From Bacillota bacterium (lineage in GTDB: Bacteria; Bacillota; Clostridia; Christensenellales; Aristaeellaceae): a stretch of DNA of 35,460 nt. Shown here one piece after another: positions 16,814 through 25,723 of the stretch. Each line of letters starts with the position of its first letter. The stretch's first letter is position 1. The notes beneath the pieces were generated by a model, which did no database searches, was not told the DNA's origin, and was given only the letters and a program-made list of their open reading frames with translations. Position numbers and translations under genes: made by a program. The stretch is taken from the NCBI GenBank assembly GCA_023395615.1, contig JAEWYP010000008.1:1-35460 (forward strand), given 5' to 3'.

Positions 16814-16856
16814 GTGGCTGACTGTAAAAAACGTTCGTGGAGGCGCCGCATCATTC

Positions 16857-17795
16857 ATGAAGATTGCCGTGCTGATCCCCTGCTACAATGAGGCGAAATC
16901 CATCGCGAAGGTGGTTACGGATTACCGCGCCGCGCTGCCGGAGGCGGATATTTTTGTATACGATAACAATTCCACCGACGGCACGGACGAAATCGCCCGC
17001 GAGGCCGGGGCGACGGTGCGCTACGAGCGCCGACAGGGCAAGGGCAACGTGATCCGCACCATGTTTCGGGAAATCGACGCCGACGCGTACCTGATGATCG
17101 ATGGCGACGACACTTATCCCGCCGAAAGCGCCCGTGCGATGGTGGACCTGGTGCTGGAACAGAAGGCCGACATGGTGGTGGGCGACAGGTTGAGTTCCAC
17201 CTACTTTACGCAGAACAAGCGCCCCTTCCACAATACGGGCAACCGCATGGTGCGCGGCATGGTCAACCGGATTTTTCACGGCAATATTTCCGACCTGATG
17301 ACCGGCTACCGCGCCTTCAGTTACCAGTTTGTCAAATCCTTCCCGGTGCTGTCGAAAGGCTTTGAAATTGAAACCGAAATGAGCATCCACGCGCTGGACA
17401 AGAACCTTTCCATTATCAGCGTGCCGGTGGAGTACCGCGACCGTTCCGCCGATAACCCCAGTAAATTGAACACTTACAGCGACGGTATGCGCGTGCTGCG
17501 CACCGTGGCGCGGCTGTATAAGGAGTATCGCCCGCTGTCCTTCTTCGGCCTGTTCACGGCGCTTTTCGGGGTGGTGGGCGTGGGTATGTTTATCCCGGTG
17601 CTGATGGAGTACTTCCGCACGGGGCTGGTGCCGCGCTTTCCCACGCTGATCGTTTCCGGCGTGATGATGACGCTCGCCATCCTGATGCTGGTGTGCGGGT
17701 TGATACTGGACACCGTGGCCAAGAAGCACCGGCAGCTGTTTGAAGTGAACCTGAATATGCTCCGGTTGCTGCGCGACCGCAACCGGATGGAGTAA
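16857..17795 (+). CDS. Membrane-anchored family 2 glycosyltransferase (dolichol-phosphate-mannose-synthase-like)
   Basis: 312 residues. ATG 16857 follows GGAGG (16839-16843) by 13 bases, rather long, but it gives the perfect GT2 start KIAVLIPCYNEA. The catalytic domain has YDNNSTDGT, then the metal/nucleotide-sugar motif IDGDDTYP at about 81-88, and GYRAFS in the acceptor region. Two hydrophobic helices near 225-250 and 262-285 anchor the C-terminus, as in enzymes that load a sugar onto a polyprenyl phosphate. The four-base gap to the next gene, a large membrane protein, suggests that the polyprenyl-linked sugar is used by or with that protein. The sugar and acceptor cannot be told from sequence. 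Confidence 0.88.
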   Translation: MKIAVLIPCYNEAKSIAKVVTDYRAALPEADIFVYDNNSTDGTDEIAREAGATVRYERRQGKGNVIRTMFREIDADAYLMIDGDDTYPAESARAMVDLVLEQKADMVVGDRLSSTYFTQNKRPFHNTGNRMVRGMVNRIFHGNISDLMTGYRAFSYQFVKSFPVLSKGFEIETEMSIHALDKNLSIISVPVEYRDRSADNPSKLNTYSDGMRVLRTVARLYKEYRPLSFFGLFTALFGVVGVGMFIPVLMEYFRTGLVPRFPTLIVSGVMMTLAILMLVCGLILDTVAKKHRQLFEVNLNMLRLLRDRNRME

Positions 17796-17799
17796 ACCC

Positions 17800-19710
17800 A
17801 TGACCGAACGCCGACGTTCTCCCCTCGTTTTTCGCCTGCCGGGCTGTTTGCTGGCAGGCGTTCTTTCCATGGCCGCGTTCACGCTTTCCCCCGCGGGGTA
17901 TGTGGGGATCAGCGATCCGCCGCTTGCAGCGTTCAGCCCCGTCTGGGTGCTGTACGCCCTGCTGCTTTCCGGGCTGTACTGGCTGGCGACCGGCCCTGTC
18001 GGCGCGCGGGTCACGGTGGGGATGGCCGGGATGGGGTTGCTGTTCGGCGGGATCAACTACTTTGCCACCACGCTTTTTGCCTACGATACGTGGTCGTTCC
18101 TGCACAGCGCCGCGGCCTGGGCAAGCGCCGCGCTGTGCATCCTCGGCCAGAGCGCCGTGATGGCGGCGGCAATCGCGCTGATCTGCGGCTGGCTGGAGCG
18201 CGCGCCTGCGAGCGGTGGAGTATCCGCAGGCAGAACCGGCTGGCTGGATATGCTGAACCGGCGTTTTCCGCGTATCACGGCGTGGCGGCGCAGGCGGCCC
18301 ACGCAGGCGGCGATGGCTTTTCTGCTGGTTTGCTGGCTGCCGTTCCTGCTGGCGTTTTATCCCGGCACCGTCATCTGGGACATGGGAGAGATGCTGGGCG
18401 GATTGTACGGCCTGCGGGCGCTTTCCACCTGGCACCCGATGCTGACCACCTGGCTTTTCGGCGGTTGTGTCTGGCTGGGGCGAATCTTTGGCAGCGACAA
18501 TCTGGGCGCGTTCCTGTTTACGCTGATGCAAACGCTGCTGTTGGCGTATGCCCTTGCGGATACGCTGCGCTTTCTGCGCAGGTTAAGGCTTCCCCGCGGG
18601 TGGCGGGTGGCGGCGCTTGCGTTTTTCGGGCTGACGCCCATTTTTTCTTCCTTCGCGCAGGCGGTGGGGAAGGATACGCTGTATACGGCGGCGCTGCTGT
18701 TGTTTGCCGTGCGCACGGCGGAGATCATCCGCTTCGGCGCGCCGAAGGCGAAAGGGCTTGCGGCCTACGCGGTTTTCGCGCTGCTGGCCTGCCTGCTGCG
18801 CAGCAACGGCCTGTACGTGGTGCTGGGTTCGGCGGTCATCGCCGTGTCGTTCGGCTTTCACGGGCGTTCGCGGTGGAGGGCCGGGGGTGCGCTGGCGGCG
18901 GCGCTGGCGCTGGCGTTTGCGTTTAACAACGGGCTGGTGCCCGCGTTGGGGATTAAGGATGAAACGGCGTCCGGGATCTACTCGGTATGTTTTCAGCAAA
19001 GCGCGCGCATCCTGCGTGACCATGCCGATACCGTTACCCCGCAGGAGGTGGCGGAAATTGACCGCGTGCTGGACGCGGCGGCGCTGCCCGGCCTGTACGA
19101 GGCGAATATCTCCGACCCGGTCAAGTATACCTTCCGGCAGTACGGACAGGGGCGCGAGGCGGAAACCGCCGCGCTGGCCCGTTACCGCAAAACATGGCTT
19201 GCTATGCTTCGCGAATACCCGCTGACCGGCCTGGAAGCTTTCGTAGCGGGCGGCAGCGGCTACTACGCTTTCACCCCCAAGATTGATTCCGCGCGCACCT
19301 ACCACTATCAGGGCGGGATTCGCTTCGTGTTTGAAACCTACGATCTGGGCGACAACCCGCTGTATCTGCACACCACGCAGATTGCGCCGCTGGAAAAGGC
19401 GCGCACCCTGCTGGCGGCCTATGCCCGGGGCTGGCGGCGCGTGCCGGTGCTGGAGCTTGCGCTGTTCTGCCCCACCTATACGTGGCTGTTGGTTGCGGCG
19501 GCTTTTTCCCTGCTGCGCCGCAGACGCGGGCGCGAACTGACCGCTTTCGTGCCTGCGCTGTTAAGCCTCGGGGTGTGTATCCTTTCGCCGGTGAACGATT
19601 ATTTCCGCTATTTCCTGCCAATTGTCGCCATGGCTTTCCCACTGCTGGGGCTGGCGAAAGCGCCGGGGATACCCGGCAAAGGGGAACGCGGCAGAACCGC
19701 TCTCGAATGA
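17800..19710 (+). CDS. Large polytopic membrane protein, possible GT-C-type glycosyltransferase (DUF6020-like)
   Basis: 636 residues. ATG 17800 comes four bases after the upstream stop, with GGAG seven bases before. About ten or more hydrophobic segments are visible, beginning near 13-35, with a positively charged N-terminus. After the fourth or fifth helix the stretch YPGTVIWDMGEM-like loop followed by STWHPMLTTW resembles the first extracytoplasmic loop of uncharacterised membrane proteins of the DUF6020 kind, thought to be related to GT-C glycosyltransferases. An Asp in that loop could be catalytic, as in GT-C enzymes. A soluble outer domain of about 130 residues precedes the last helices. 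Pairing with a polyprenyl-phosphate GT2 supports a role in surface glycan decoration. Family recall is moderate; the function is a guess. Confidence 0.6.
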   Translation: MTERRRSPLVFRLPGCLLAGVLSMAAFTLSPAGYVGISDPPLAAFSPVWVLYALLLSGLYWLATGPVGARVTVGMAGMGLLFGGINYFATTLFAYDTWSFLHSAAAWASAALCILGQSAVMAAAIALICGWLERAPASGGVSAGRTGWLDMLNRRFPRITAWRRRRPTQAAMAFLLVCWLPFLLAFYPGTVIWDMGEMLGGLYGLRALSTWHPMLTTWLFGGCVWLGRIFGSDNLGAFLFTLMQTLLLAYALADTLRFLRRLRLPRGWRVAALAFFGLTPIFSSFAQAVGKDTLYTAALLLFAVRTAEIIRFGAPKAKGLAAYAVFALLACLLRSNGLYVVLGSAVIAVSFGFHGRSRWRAGGALAAALALAFAFNNGLVPALGIKDETASGIYSVCFQQSARILRDHADTVTPQEVAEIDRVLDAAALPGLYEANISDPVKYTFRQYGQGREAETAALARYRKTWLAMLREYPLTGLEAFVAGGSGYYAFTPKIDSARTYHYQGGIRFVFETYDLGDNPLYLHTTQIAPLEKARTLLAAYARGWRRVPVLELALFCPTYTWLLVAAAFSLLRRRRGRELTAFVPALLSLGVCILSPVNDYFRYFLPIVAMAFPLLGLAKAPGIPGKGERGRTALE

Positions 19711-19717
19711 CGACACC

Positions 19718-19745
19718 AGAGGGATTTGAACGAGAGGGATTTGAA
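19718..19745 (+). repeat. Short tandem direct repeat
   Basis: AGAGGGATTTGAA occurs at 19718-19730 and again at 19733-19745, a 15-base period. It lies between the stop of the membrane-protein gene and the terminator. It superficially resembles the reverse complement of a tRNA T-arm, but no tRNA fold is present. Confidence 0.5.
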
Positions 19746-19776
19746 ATCATAGAGTGTGGAAATCGCTAAAACAAAA

Positions 19777-19816
19777 GGAGTCCGGCACGGGTAAACGTGT
19801 GCCGGACTCCTTTTTT
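19777..19816 (+). terminator. Strong bidirectional terminator
   Basis: GGAGTCCGGCAC (19777-19788) and GTGCCGGACTCC (19799-19810) form a perfect 12-bp stem with a 10-base loop, followed by six T. An A-rich stretch on the left gives TTTTGTTTT on the other strand, so it serves both convergent genes. Confidence 0.95.
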
Positions 19817-19820
19817 CGCC

Positions 19821-22800
19821 TTACTTCTCCGGGTCGTTCCCCTGCCGGGTAAGCGGCAGCTGCGGCGGAGGGCATAGGGAAAGCGGCGGTATGGCCTCCC
19901 TGGAAGGCTGCGGGTCGGTGGCGGGCATGTATGTGATAAAGTAGAGCGACCGGAGCGTATCGCCGGAAATAAATTTGACCTTGACGTGGTACCGGCGCTG
20001 CACTCCGTCCTGGCTGAAGCGAAGATATTCGCTTTCTACCGCGCCCTGGGTTTCAAAGGCTTTGGCGAAGAGTGCGAGCAGCCGATTGTATTCCTGATTC
20101 GTGGTCAGTGCCTGCACATTTTTTCCGCACTGGTAGATATGTTCCGTGCGGTCGCCGGTCAGCGCCAGATACTCTTCGTTGATGCGCAGAAGCTCGATGG
20201 TGTCGCCGTTTAACTCGCAAAGGCTGGCAGCGCAGGGAATGGTGGAGAGCATCAGGCTGAAATCCCCGTCGATGCTCCACACCCGGCGCACCGCAGACTC
20301 CGGGAAGGATTCGCGCAAGCCGTGCGGCGCGTGAGCGGCAGGGGTGGTGAGCAACGCTTCAAAATCTGACACGCGCATGGGTTTGTAGAAATAATATCCC
20401 TGCGCGAACATACACCCGATGGACGAAAGAAAGCGCGACTGTGCCGCCGTTTCCACCCCTTCCACCACAATGGGCAGCGCCAGGTAACGCGCCATACGCA
20501 CGATGCTGTTGAGGATGGTGCCGCCGCGCCCGTCCTGGTCGTTGCCGTAGAGAAAGCGCATATCCAGTTTGAGCATATCCACGGAAATTTCCTTCAGCAT
20601 GTTCAGGCTGGAATAGGCGCTGCCGAAGTCGTCCATTTCCACGGTGAACCCTTCGCGGCGCAGCTCCGCGATCAACTCGGACAGCTGTTTGGGGTTTTCC
20701 GTATAGGCGCTTTCGGTAATTTCCAGCTCAATATAGCGCCGGGGAACCCGGTACCGTTCGGCCAGCTGGCATAACGTGCCGACCAGCGCGGGATTATAAA
20801 TATTCACGCGGGATACGTTCATACTGACCGGCAGGGGCGGCTTGCCGGCATTCTGGTCCATCCACCTGCGCATCAGCGCGCAAACCTGCTCCCACACGTA
20901 GGCGTCCATCTTCATGATGAAGCCGTTCTTCTCAAAGATCGGCACGAACTTTCCGGGCATCAGCAGCCCGCGGGTGGGGTGATTCCAGCGCACCAGCGCT
21001 TCCGCGCCTACGATTTCCCCGGTGCTGATAATGCACTTGGGCTGCAGGTAAATCTCAAACTGTTTCTGCTGCAGCGCATCGTTCATGTCGTTGATAATCT
21101 GCTGTTCGTCCAGCAGAGACTTGCGGAGCTGATCGTCGTAATAGGCGTAGCGGTTTACATAATTGCCTTTCACCGTGCGCTTGGCCATCTCCGCCCGGTC
21201 GTGCATAATGCTGACCGGCAGGGTGCGGTCATCGATGATATACAGGCCGTAAACCAGCAGAATTTCAAACGGAAGATCGTAATCCTTCATGTTCCGGTCG
21301 TTATCCGCCAGATGCCTTTTTAACAGATCGGGGTCGTACGGCAGGCACAGGGCGAAGTTATCCGCATCGATCCGGGCGTACGTGCCTACGCTTGCGTAGA
21401 GGTTTTGCATGCGCTGTGCGATAAAGCGCAGCAGCCGGTCGCCTTCCGTATGCCCGAAAATATCGTTGATCAGGCGGAATTTTTCAATATCGAAGGTGAT
21501 CATCACAAAGGCGGTGTCGGGTGATTTGTCCAGCATCAGGCGGGTCTTGCGGTAGAACGCGGCTTTATTGCAGATGTTGGTCAACGGGTCGTGTTCGGCG
21601 ATGTAGCGCAATTCGTTCTGGTGGCGCTGCTCGTCGTTTTTTTGCATAATCAGATAGCGGTTCTGTGCCCGCAGCGATTCGGTTTCGCGTTTGTGGATCG
21701 CGTTTTTCACCCGCAGGCGGACCAGCCGGGGATTAAACGGCTTGTATACCAGATCCGTCGCGCCCATTTCGACGGCACGCATGCCCAATTCGCCTTCCCC
21801 GGCGGTGCTGATGACAATGACAGGGATGGAAAAGGGGTCGATTTTTTTCTGGATCTGGTCAAAAAGCTCCAGACCATCGGCTCCGTTCAGACACAAATCC
21901 AGCAGGATGGCGGAGATGGACGCTTTTTCCCGGGACAGATGACCCATGCATTCCCCGACGGTGGCGGCGGACAACAGTCGGTAATCACGCTGAAAAATCC
22001 CCTCCAGAAGCGTTTTCGTCTCCTCTTCGTCGTTTACGATCAGCAGTGTCCGCTCGGGGTCGCCGTGGCTGTGCACCGAGCCGGACAGAAGAGTACCCGC
22101 GTCGTACAGGTCCGGTTCGTCGCCCGCCTGCTCCTGCGGTTTCATCAGCCCGTTGTGGAAAAAGATGTAGCGGCTGCTTCCGCTCCGTTTGGCGTAGTAC
22201 AGCGCCATCGCGGATTTTTCGAATAATTCCTGGAAGGTGGAACCGTCCCGCGGATAAAGCGCGATCCCCATGCTGACGGTAATCTCCAGACCGTTGCCGA
22301 ATTGCCTGCGCAGCCCCTGGCAAAGGAAAGCCGCACGCTTCTCCAGATAGCGCGCGTCATCCCGGGTATTACTCAGGCAGAAAAGGAACTGGTCCCCGTC
22401 CACGCGACCGACGATGTCGCCGCTGCGGGTCATGGTTTTCAGGCTGGCAGCCAGCTCGGTTAACACCCGGTCGCCAAAAATATGGCCGTAAGCGTCGTTC
22501 ACCCGGCGCATCCCGTCCACGTCCAGACAAACCAGCGCGTGAACGTCGCTGCTCTCACTGTGCTCCAGCAGGGAGGCAAACTGTTTTTCAAAGGCGGCGC
22601 GGCTGGAAAGCCCCGTCAGCGTGTCATGTTCGCCATTGCCGTCGGGCGCCTCCCGTTTCCGGCGGGCGTCATCCTCGTCGGATAAAAGCAGAAAAGCCAT
22701 AATATCGCGGGTCACGGGGTTATCGCTCAGTTGCAGGTTGGCCAGGGTCCAAAGAGGGTGGCCGTCTGCGTTCAAACGACGAAATTCCAGCCGGTCGAGG

Positions 22801-24605
22801 CGAATTCCGTTCTCGTACAGGTCCAGCAGCCGTTCCCGCTCCAGAAAGGCGCGAAAGCGGTGCCCGTCTTCCGGGAAGATGTTATGGTCGGCCAGCTCGT
22901 TCACCGCCAGATCCAGCGTGCGCTGGGCCTGCTGGGAGATTGGCGGGAGCATTTCGCCGGACATTTCCATAAACGTATTCTGGGTAAGGTTATATTCGTA
23001 ATAATTTATGTCGGCGGGGGGAAACGCCGTATAAGCCTGTTTCCACTTACGCTTCACCAGCTCGCTCTGGCGCTGCTCCGTGATATCGCTTAAGGCGATC
23101 ACTGCCTGCAGGGGTTGCCCCTCACTGGTGTAGATCAGGGTATATTCCACGTGATACCAGGGGTAGTCGCCTTTGGCCCCGCGCAGACAAACAGCGGTGG
23201 AGCCGTAAGGCCTGCCGGCGCGAATATCGCTGAAAAGCGAACGAAAATCTTCCACGCTGCCATCCGCCACATAACCATCCGCAAGGATGGACTCGGGAAA
23301 ATCGGCGATGTTCTGCGTGTCGCCAAAAAGGGTACATTCGGTTTCGCCCTTTTGCAGGGTCCGGCTGGCTACGTCGTAACGTAACAGCTGTTTGGGGCTC
23401 TGCCGAACGACGATGCGGTATTCCTCTTCCTGTACGCGAAGCTGTTCCATGCGTTTGGCCTGAACGACGCTGTCCACGTTGGCGCGAAAAACGCTTACGC
23501 ACAGCCCAAACACCAGCACAAGTACCCCGTAGCGGAAAACCGAGGTGTTGTCTTCCACCGGGTACAGGTAGAAAAGCGCGACCGTGATCAGCCCCGAAAC
23601 GGCGGCCACGCCGACGCCCAGCGACAGTTCGCTATCCAAAGCGGAGAGGTAATGGCGGCGGATCATGGCAACCAACAGCGTTATGCAGGCAAGCGCAAGC
23701 AGAACGTGCGAAGCCGTCAGCCCCACCCAGAGAACGTAGCGGCCGGTAATCAGCAGCCCAAGTTGTGCCAGCACATCGGCAAACAGCAATATGCAGAAGA
23801 AGCGCGTAATGGGCTTAAGCGACGGGCGGGCAAAACCGACATAGTGTAAAAAGGGAATGGGCATTAGCAGATAACTGAAGAGGTTAACCAGAAAAAACGC
23901 CTGACTGCCCTGAAAACTCACCCCGGAAATATCCGTATCTGTATAAAAACAGACGCTGGCAAAAAATAAGAACAGCATCAGGGCGTAATATCCCGGAGGA
24001 ACCTTCCTGTCGCGACGGCGGACAACCAGCAGGGCGAAGGCGAACAGGCAAAGCGCAAACAAAACGATCAGAAGGCTGATCATCAAGGTGGGAAGGCAAC
24101 GGTACAGAAGCGCCAGACGGATGCTTTCCGTGGAACCCATTCGCACATCGTACAACTCGATAAAGGGCTTGTTCCCCGTGCCACTGAAACGCAGGCGGAT
24201 GGTTTTGCCTGCCATGTCGGGGGCGAGCGGCACAACGGACCACGGCTGATCGCAGGTGATGCGGTTGCCGGGCACGGAGGCGATGCCCTGCACGGCAACC
24301 GCCTGCCCGCCAACCTCGGCGGAAACCTGCTGGTAGCCGGTTTTCAGATACAGCATCGTCCCCGCGGGTAACGCGGGGGGAAGGGTATTTGCCACGGTGT
24401 TTTCGCCGGGGGCCAGCCGGACAGGCAGGGTGAGCGGGTGCAGCGAACCGTCGGTCTCTTCGGCCTGCCAGCCCGCAGACCAGGTGAGCGGATCGCTCGT
24501 GGAAACCGTTTTGTGAACGGGGGATTGATCCGAAACAGCCAACCAGACGACCGTTACCATTACCATTGTTAGGAGAAGTGGCAGGGACCATTTTTTGAAA
24601 TTCAT
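19821..24605 (-). CDS. Membrane sensor with 7TM, PAS, two degenerate GGDEF, REC and EAL domains (probable c-di-GMP phosphodiesterase)
   Basis: About 1,594 residues. The start chosen is ATG 24605, preceded by GAGG, and begins a signal-anchor helix. The frame is open further upstream only as antisense to infC. Order: helix at about 8-25; outer domain at 30-160; seven helices at about 165-375, like 7TMR-DISM receptors; PAS-like regions at about 390-510 and 525-640; GGDEF-like at 655-820 with signature VDGDQF; receiver at 850-972 with phosphoacceptor Asp903 and a late YKPF lysine; second GGDEF-like near 1002-1165 with IDADNF; EAL at 1175-1418; C-terminal PAS-like at 1438-1558. Both GGDEF signatures are corrupted, so cyclase activity is unlikely. 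The EAL domain keeps EALVRW, the NVS asparagine, ELEITES, MDDFGSAYSSL, KLDMRF and VVEGVET, so it should hydrolyse c-di-GMP. Ligand unknown. Confidence 0.88.
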   Translation of the reverse strand: MNFKKWSLPLLLTMVMVTVVWLAVSDQSPVHKTVSTSDPLTWSAGWQAEETDGSLHPLTLPVRLAPGENTVANTLPPALPAGTMLYLKTGYQQVSAEVGGQAVAVQGIASVPGNRITCDQPWSVVPLAPDMAGKTIRLRFSGTGNKPFIELYDVRMGSTESIRLALLYRCLPTLMISLLIVLFALCLFAFALLVVRRRDRKVPPGYYALMLFLFFASVCFYTDTDISGVSFQGSQAFFLVNLFSYLLMPIPFLHYVGFARPSLKPITRFFCILLFADVLAQLGLLITGRYVLWVGLTASHVLLALACITLLVAMIRRHYLSALDSELSLGVGVAAVSGLITVALFYLYPVEDNTSVFRYGVLVLVFGLCVSVFRANVDSVVQAKRMEQLRVQEEEYRIVVRQSPKQLLRYDVASRTLQKGETECTLFGDTQNIADFPESILADGYVADGSVEDFRSLFSDIRAGRPYGSTAVCLRGAKGDYPWYHVEYTLIYTSEGQPLQAVIALSDITEQRQSELVKRKWKQAYTAFPPADINYYEYNLTQNTFMEMSGEMLPPISQQAQRTLDLAVNELADHNIFPEDGHRFRAFLERERLLDLYENGIRLDRLEFRRLNADGHPLWTLANLQLSDNPVTRDIMAFLLLSDEDDARRKREAPDGNGEHDTLTGLSSRAAFEKQFASLLEHSESSDVHALVCLDVDGMRRVNDAYGHIFGDRVLTELAASLKTMTRSGDIVGRVDGDQFLFCLSNTRDDARYLEKRAAFLCQGLRRQFGNGLEITVSMGIALYPRDGSTFQELFEKSAMALYYAKRSGSSRYIFFHNGLMKPQEQAGDEPDLYDAGTLLSGSVHSHGDPERTLLIVNDEEETKTLLEGIFQRDYRLLSAATVGECMGHLSREKASISAILLDLCLNGADGLELFDQIQKKIDPFSIPVIVISTAGEGELGMRAVEMGATDLVYKPFNPRLVRLRVKNAIHKRETESLRAQNRYLIMQKNDEQRHQNELRYIAEHDPLTNICNKAAFYRKTRLMLDKSPDTAFVMITFDIEKFRLINDIFGHTEGDRLLRFIAQRMQNLYASVGTYARIDADNFALCLPYDPDLLKRHLADNDRNMKDYDLPFEILLVYGLYIIDDRTLPVSIMHDRAEMAKRTVKGNYVNRYAYYDDQLRKSLLDEQQIINDMNDALQQKQFEIYLQPKCIISTGEIVGAEALVRWNHPTRGLLMPGKFVPIFEKNGFIMKMDAYVWEQVCALMRRWMDQNAGKPPLPVSMNVSRVNIYNPALVGTLCQLAERYRVPRRYIELEITESAYTENPKQLSELIAELRREGFTVEMDDFGSAYSSLNMLKEISVDMLKLDMRFLYGNDQDGRGGTILNSIVRMARYLALPIVVEGVETAAQSRFLSSIGCMFAQGYYFYKPMRVSDFEALLTTPAAHAPHGLRESFPESAVRRVWSIDGDFSLMLSTIPCAASLCELNGDTIELLRINEEYLALTGDRTEHIYQCGKNVQALTTNQEYNRLLALFAKAFETQGAVESEYLRFSQDGVQRRYHVKVKFISGDTLRSLYFITYMPATDPQPSREAIPPLSLCPPPQLPLTRQGNDPEK

Positions 24606-24701
24606 ATTTTGCCTCGCACCGATAACCCCAGATGCCGATGATCCCTTTGTGAAGACATTGGGGTTACTGAAATCAATCCGGAATGGTACGGACTTTTCAT
24701 T

Positions 24702-24730
24702 ATTATACAGAAGGAACAAATTGATTGCAA
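24702..24730 (-). promoter_or_regulatory. Promoter of the EAL-domain sensor gene
   Basis: On the minus strand, TTGCAA (24730-24725), 17 bases, then a perfect TATAAT (24707-24702). It leaves a leader of about 90 bases before the ATG; no c-di-GMP riboswitch features were recognised in it. Confidence 0.7.
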
Positions 24731-24769
24731 GCATAACGGGGAGATCGAAACAGGAAACGGAAAAAAACG

Positions 24770-24799
24770 TTGACAGCCGTACCGCCTGTGTGGTATAGT
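24770..24799 (+). promoter_or_regulatory. Sigma-A promoter of infC-rpmI-rplT
   Basis: TTGACA (24770-24775), 18 bases, TATAGT (24794-24799). Transcription should begin near 24806. It is divergent from the sensor gene promoter, about 40 bases away. Confidence 0.85.
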
Positions 24800-24805
24800 A
24801 TGCAA

Positions 24806-24952
24806 TGTAAGCAGAAGCCGCCCGCTTCTCACCGCGCGAATCCGTTTTGCGCAGGTTGCGGCACAAAGACCGCAAGGATGGCATGCGCGGCGGGTTGTTT
24901 ACCCGGCGTTTTTTATTTGCCCGCAAGGGCGATGAAACGCCCTGAATTATAC
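24806..24952 (+). ncRNA. L20-type autoregulatory leader of the infC operon
   Basis: The untranslated leader carries features of Bacillota infC leaders: GCTTCTCACC soon after the 5' end, an AAAGACCGCAAGGATGGCATGCGCGG-type segment in the middle, and a GC-rich hairpin with six T before the gene. In Bacillus, ribosomal protein L20 binds such a leader and favours termination when in excess. A further stem, AGGGCG with CGCCCT (24926-24943), sits just before the ribosome-binding site. The class is recognised from memory; a covariance search would settle it. Confidence 0.75.
24887..24914 (+). terminator. Attenuator hairpin in the infC leader
   Basis: A stem of CGGCGGGT with ACCCGGCG, containing one G-G mismatch, is followed by six T at 24909-24914. 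It lies inside the leader, 47 bases before infC, so it should be a regulated, conditional terminator. Confidence 0.65.
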
Positions 24953-24960
24953 GGAGGTGT

Positions 24961-25614
24961 ATGGATATCAACAACGAACCGATGATTAACGAAGAGATTA
25001 ACGACCGCGAGGTGCGCCTGATCGGCCCCGAAGGCGAGCAGCTGGGCGTAGTGCCTACCCGCGTTGCCATGGAGAAGGCCGAAGAAGCCGGGCTGGATCT
25101 GGTAAAGATCGTTCCCGGCGCACAGCCGCCCGTGTGCAAGCTGATGGACTACGACAAGCACCGTTACGAGCAGTCCAGGCGCGAACGGGATATGCGGAAA
25201 AACCAGCGCATCGTGGAGCTCAAAGAAGTGCAGTTGTCTGCTACCATTGAGGAAAACGACGTTCAGACCAAGATGAAGAACGCCGTAAAATTCCTGGAGG
25301 CCGGCGACAAGGTGAAAGTGAGCATCCGTTTCCGCGGCCGCCAGATCGCTCATGCGAACATCGGTATGCAGATCATGATGGATTTTGCCAAACGCGTTGA
25401 GGAATACGGCTCGATAGAGCGCAGGCCTCTGCTGGAAGGCCGCCACATGATTATGATTCTTGCTCCGAAGGCGGAGAAGAAGAGCTTCGCGGAACGTTCG
25501 CAGGAGCGCAAAGCTCAGTCGGACCCGCAAAAGCAGGAGGCTTCCGACCAAACGGACGCCCCGAAGGAGCAACCCAAGAAAAAGGTCAAGCGCGAAAGCG
25601 AGAATATGATCTGA
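24961..25614 (+). CDS. infC: Translation initiation factor IF-3
   Basis: 217 residues from ATG 24961. IF-3 binds the 30S subunit, prevents premature 50S joining and checks start codons. N-terminal domain: INEEINDREVRLIGPEGEQLG. Linker rich in Lys/Arg near 60-85. C-terminal domain: KEVQLSATIEENDVQTKMK, RFRGRQIAH, and GRHMIMILAP. The last 45 residues form a charged Gln/Lys/Asp tail beyond the usual IF-3 end. The GGAGG is only three bases from this ATG. An in-frame ATC at 24967 sits nine bases from it and begins the region aligned to other IF-3 proteins, so a rare AUC start, as used for infC autoregulation elsewhere, is quite possible. Confidence 0.96.
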   Translation: MDINNEPMINEEINDREVRLIGPEGEQLGVVPTRVAMEKAEEAGLDLVKIVPGAQPPVCKLMDYDKHRYEQSRRERDMRKNQRIVELKEVQLSATIEENDVQTKMKNAVKFLEAGDKVKVSIRFRGRQIAHANIGMQIMMDFAKRVEEYGSIERRPLLEGRHMIMILAPKAEKKSFAERSQERKAQSDPQKQEASDQTDAPKEQPKKKVKRESENMI

Positions 25615-25633
25615 CCTAAGGATCCGTTAGCCC

Positions 25634-25683
25634 CGCCGTTTCAAACGGCGCAAGCGCCCGGTCCTTCCGTGTCCGGGCGTTTG
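25634..25683 (+). other. Two hairpins in the infC-rpmI spacer
   Basis: CGCCGTTT (25634-25641) with AAACGGCG (25643-25650), and CGCCCGG (25655-25661) with CCGGGCG (25673-25679), the latter followed by TTT. The second resembles a weak terminator. Both lie before the rpmI ribosome site and may adjust the infC to L35/L20 ratio. Confidence 0.5.
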
Positions 25684-25723
25684 CCATGGACGCGGACCCC
25701 ATATGGAGAGGAGGACAACCCCT

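Noticed and set aside
19711..19750. Possible tRNA remnant
   Set aside because: The repeated GGGATTTGAA resembles a reversed T-arm, but no acceptor, D or anticodon arms can be drawn.
24606..25139. Upstream extension of the EAL-sensor frame (178 codons)
   Set aside because: It runs antisense through the infC promoter, leader and start, and passes the sensor gene's own promoter; the membrane anchor begins at 24605.
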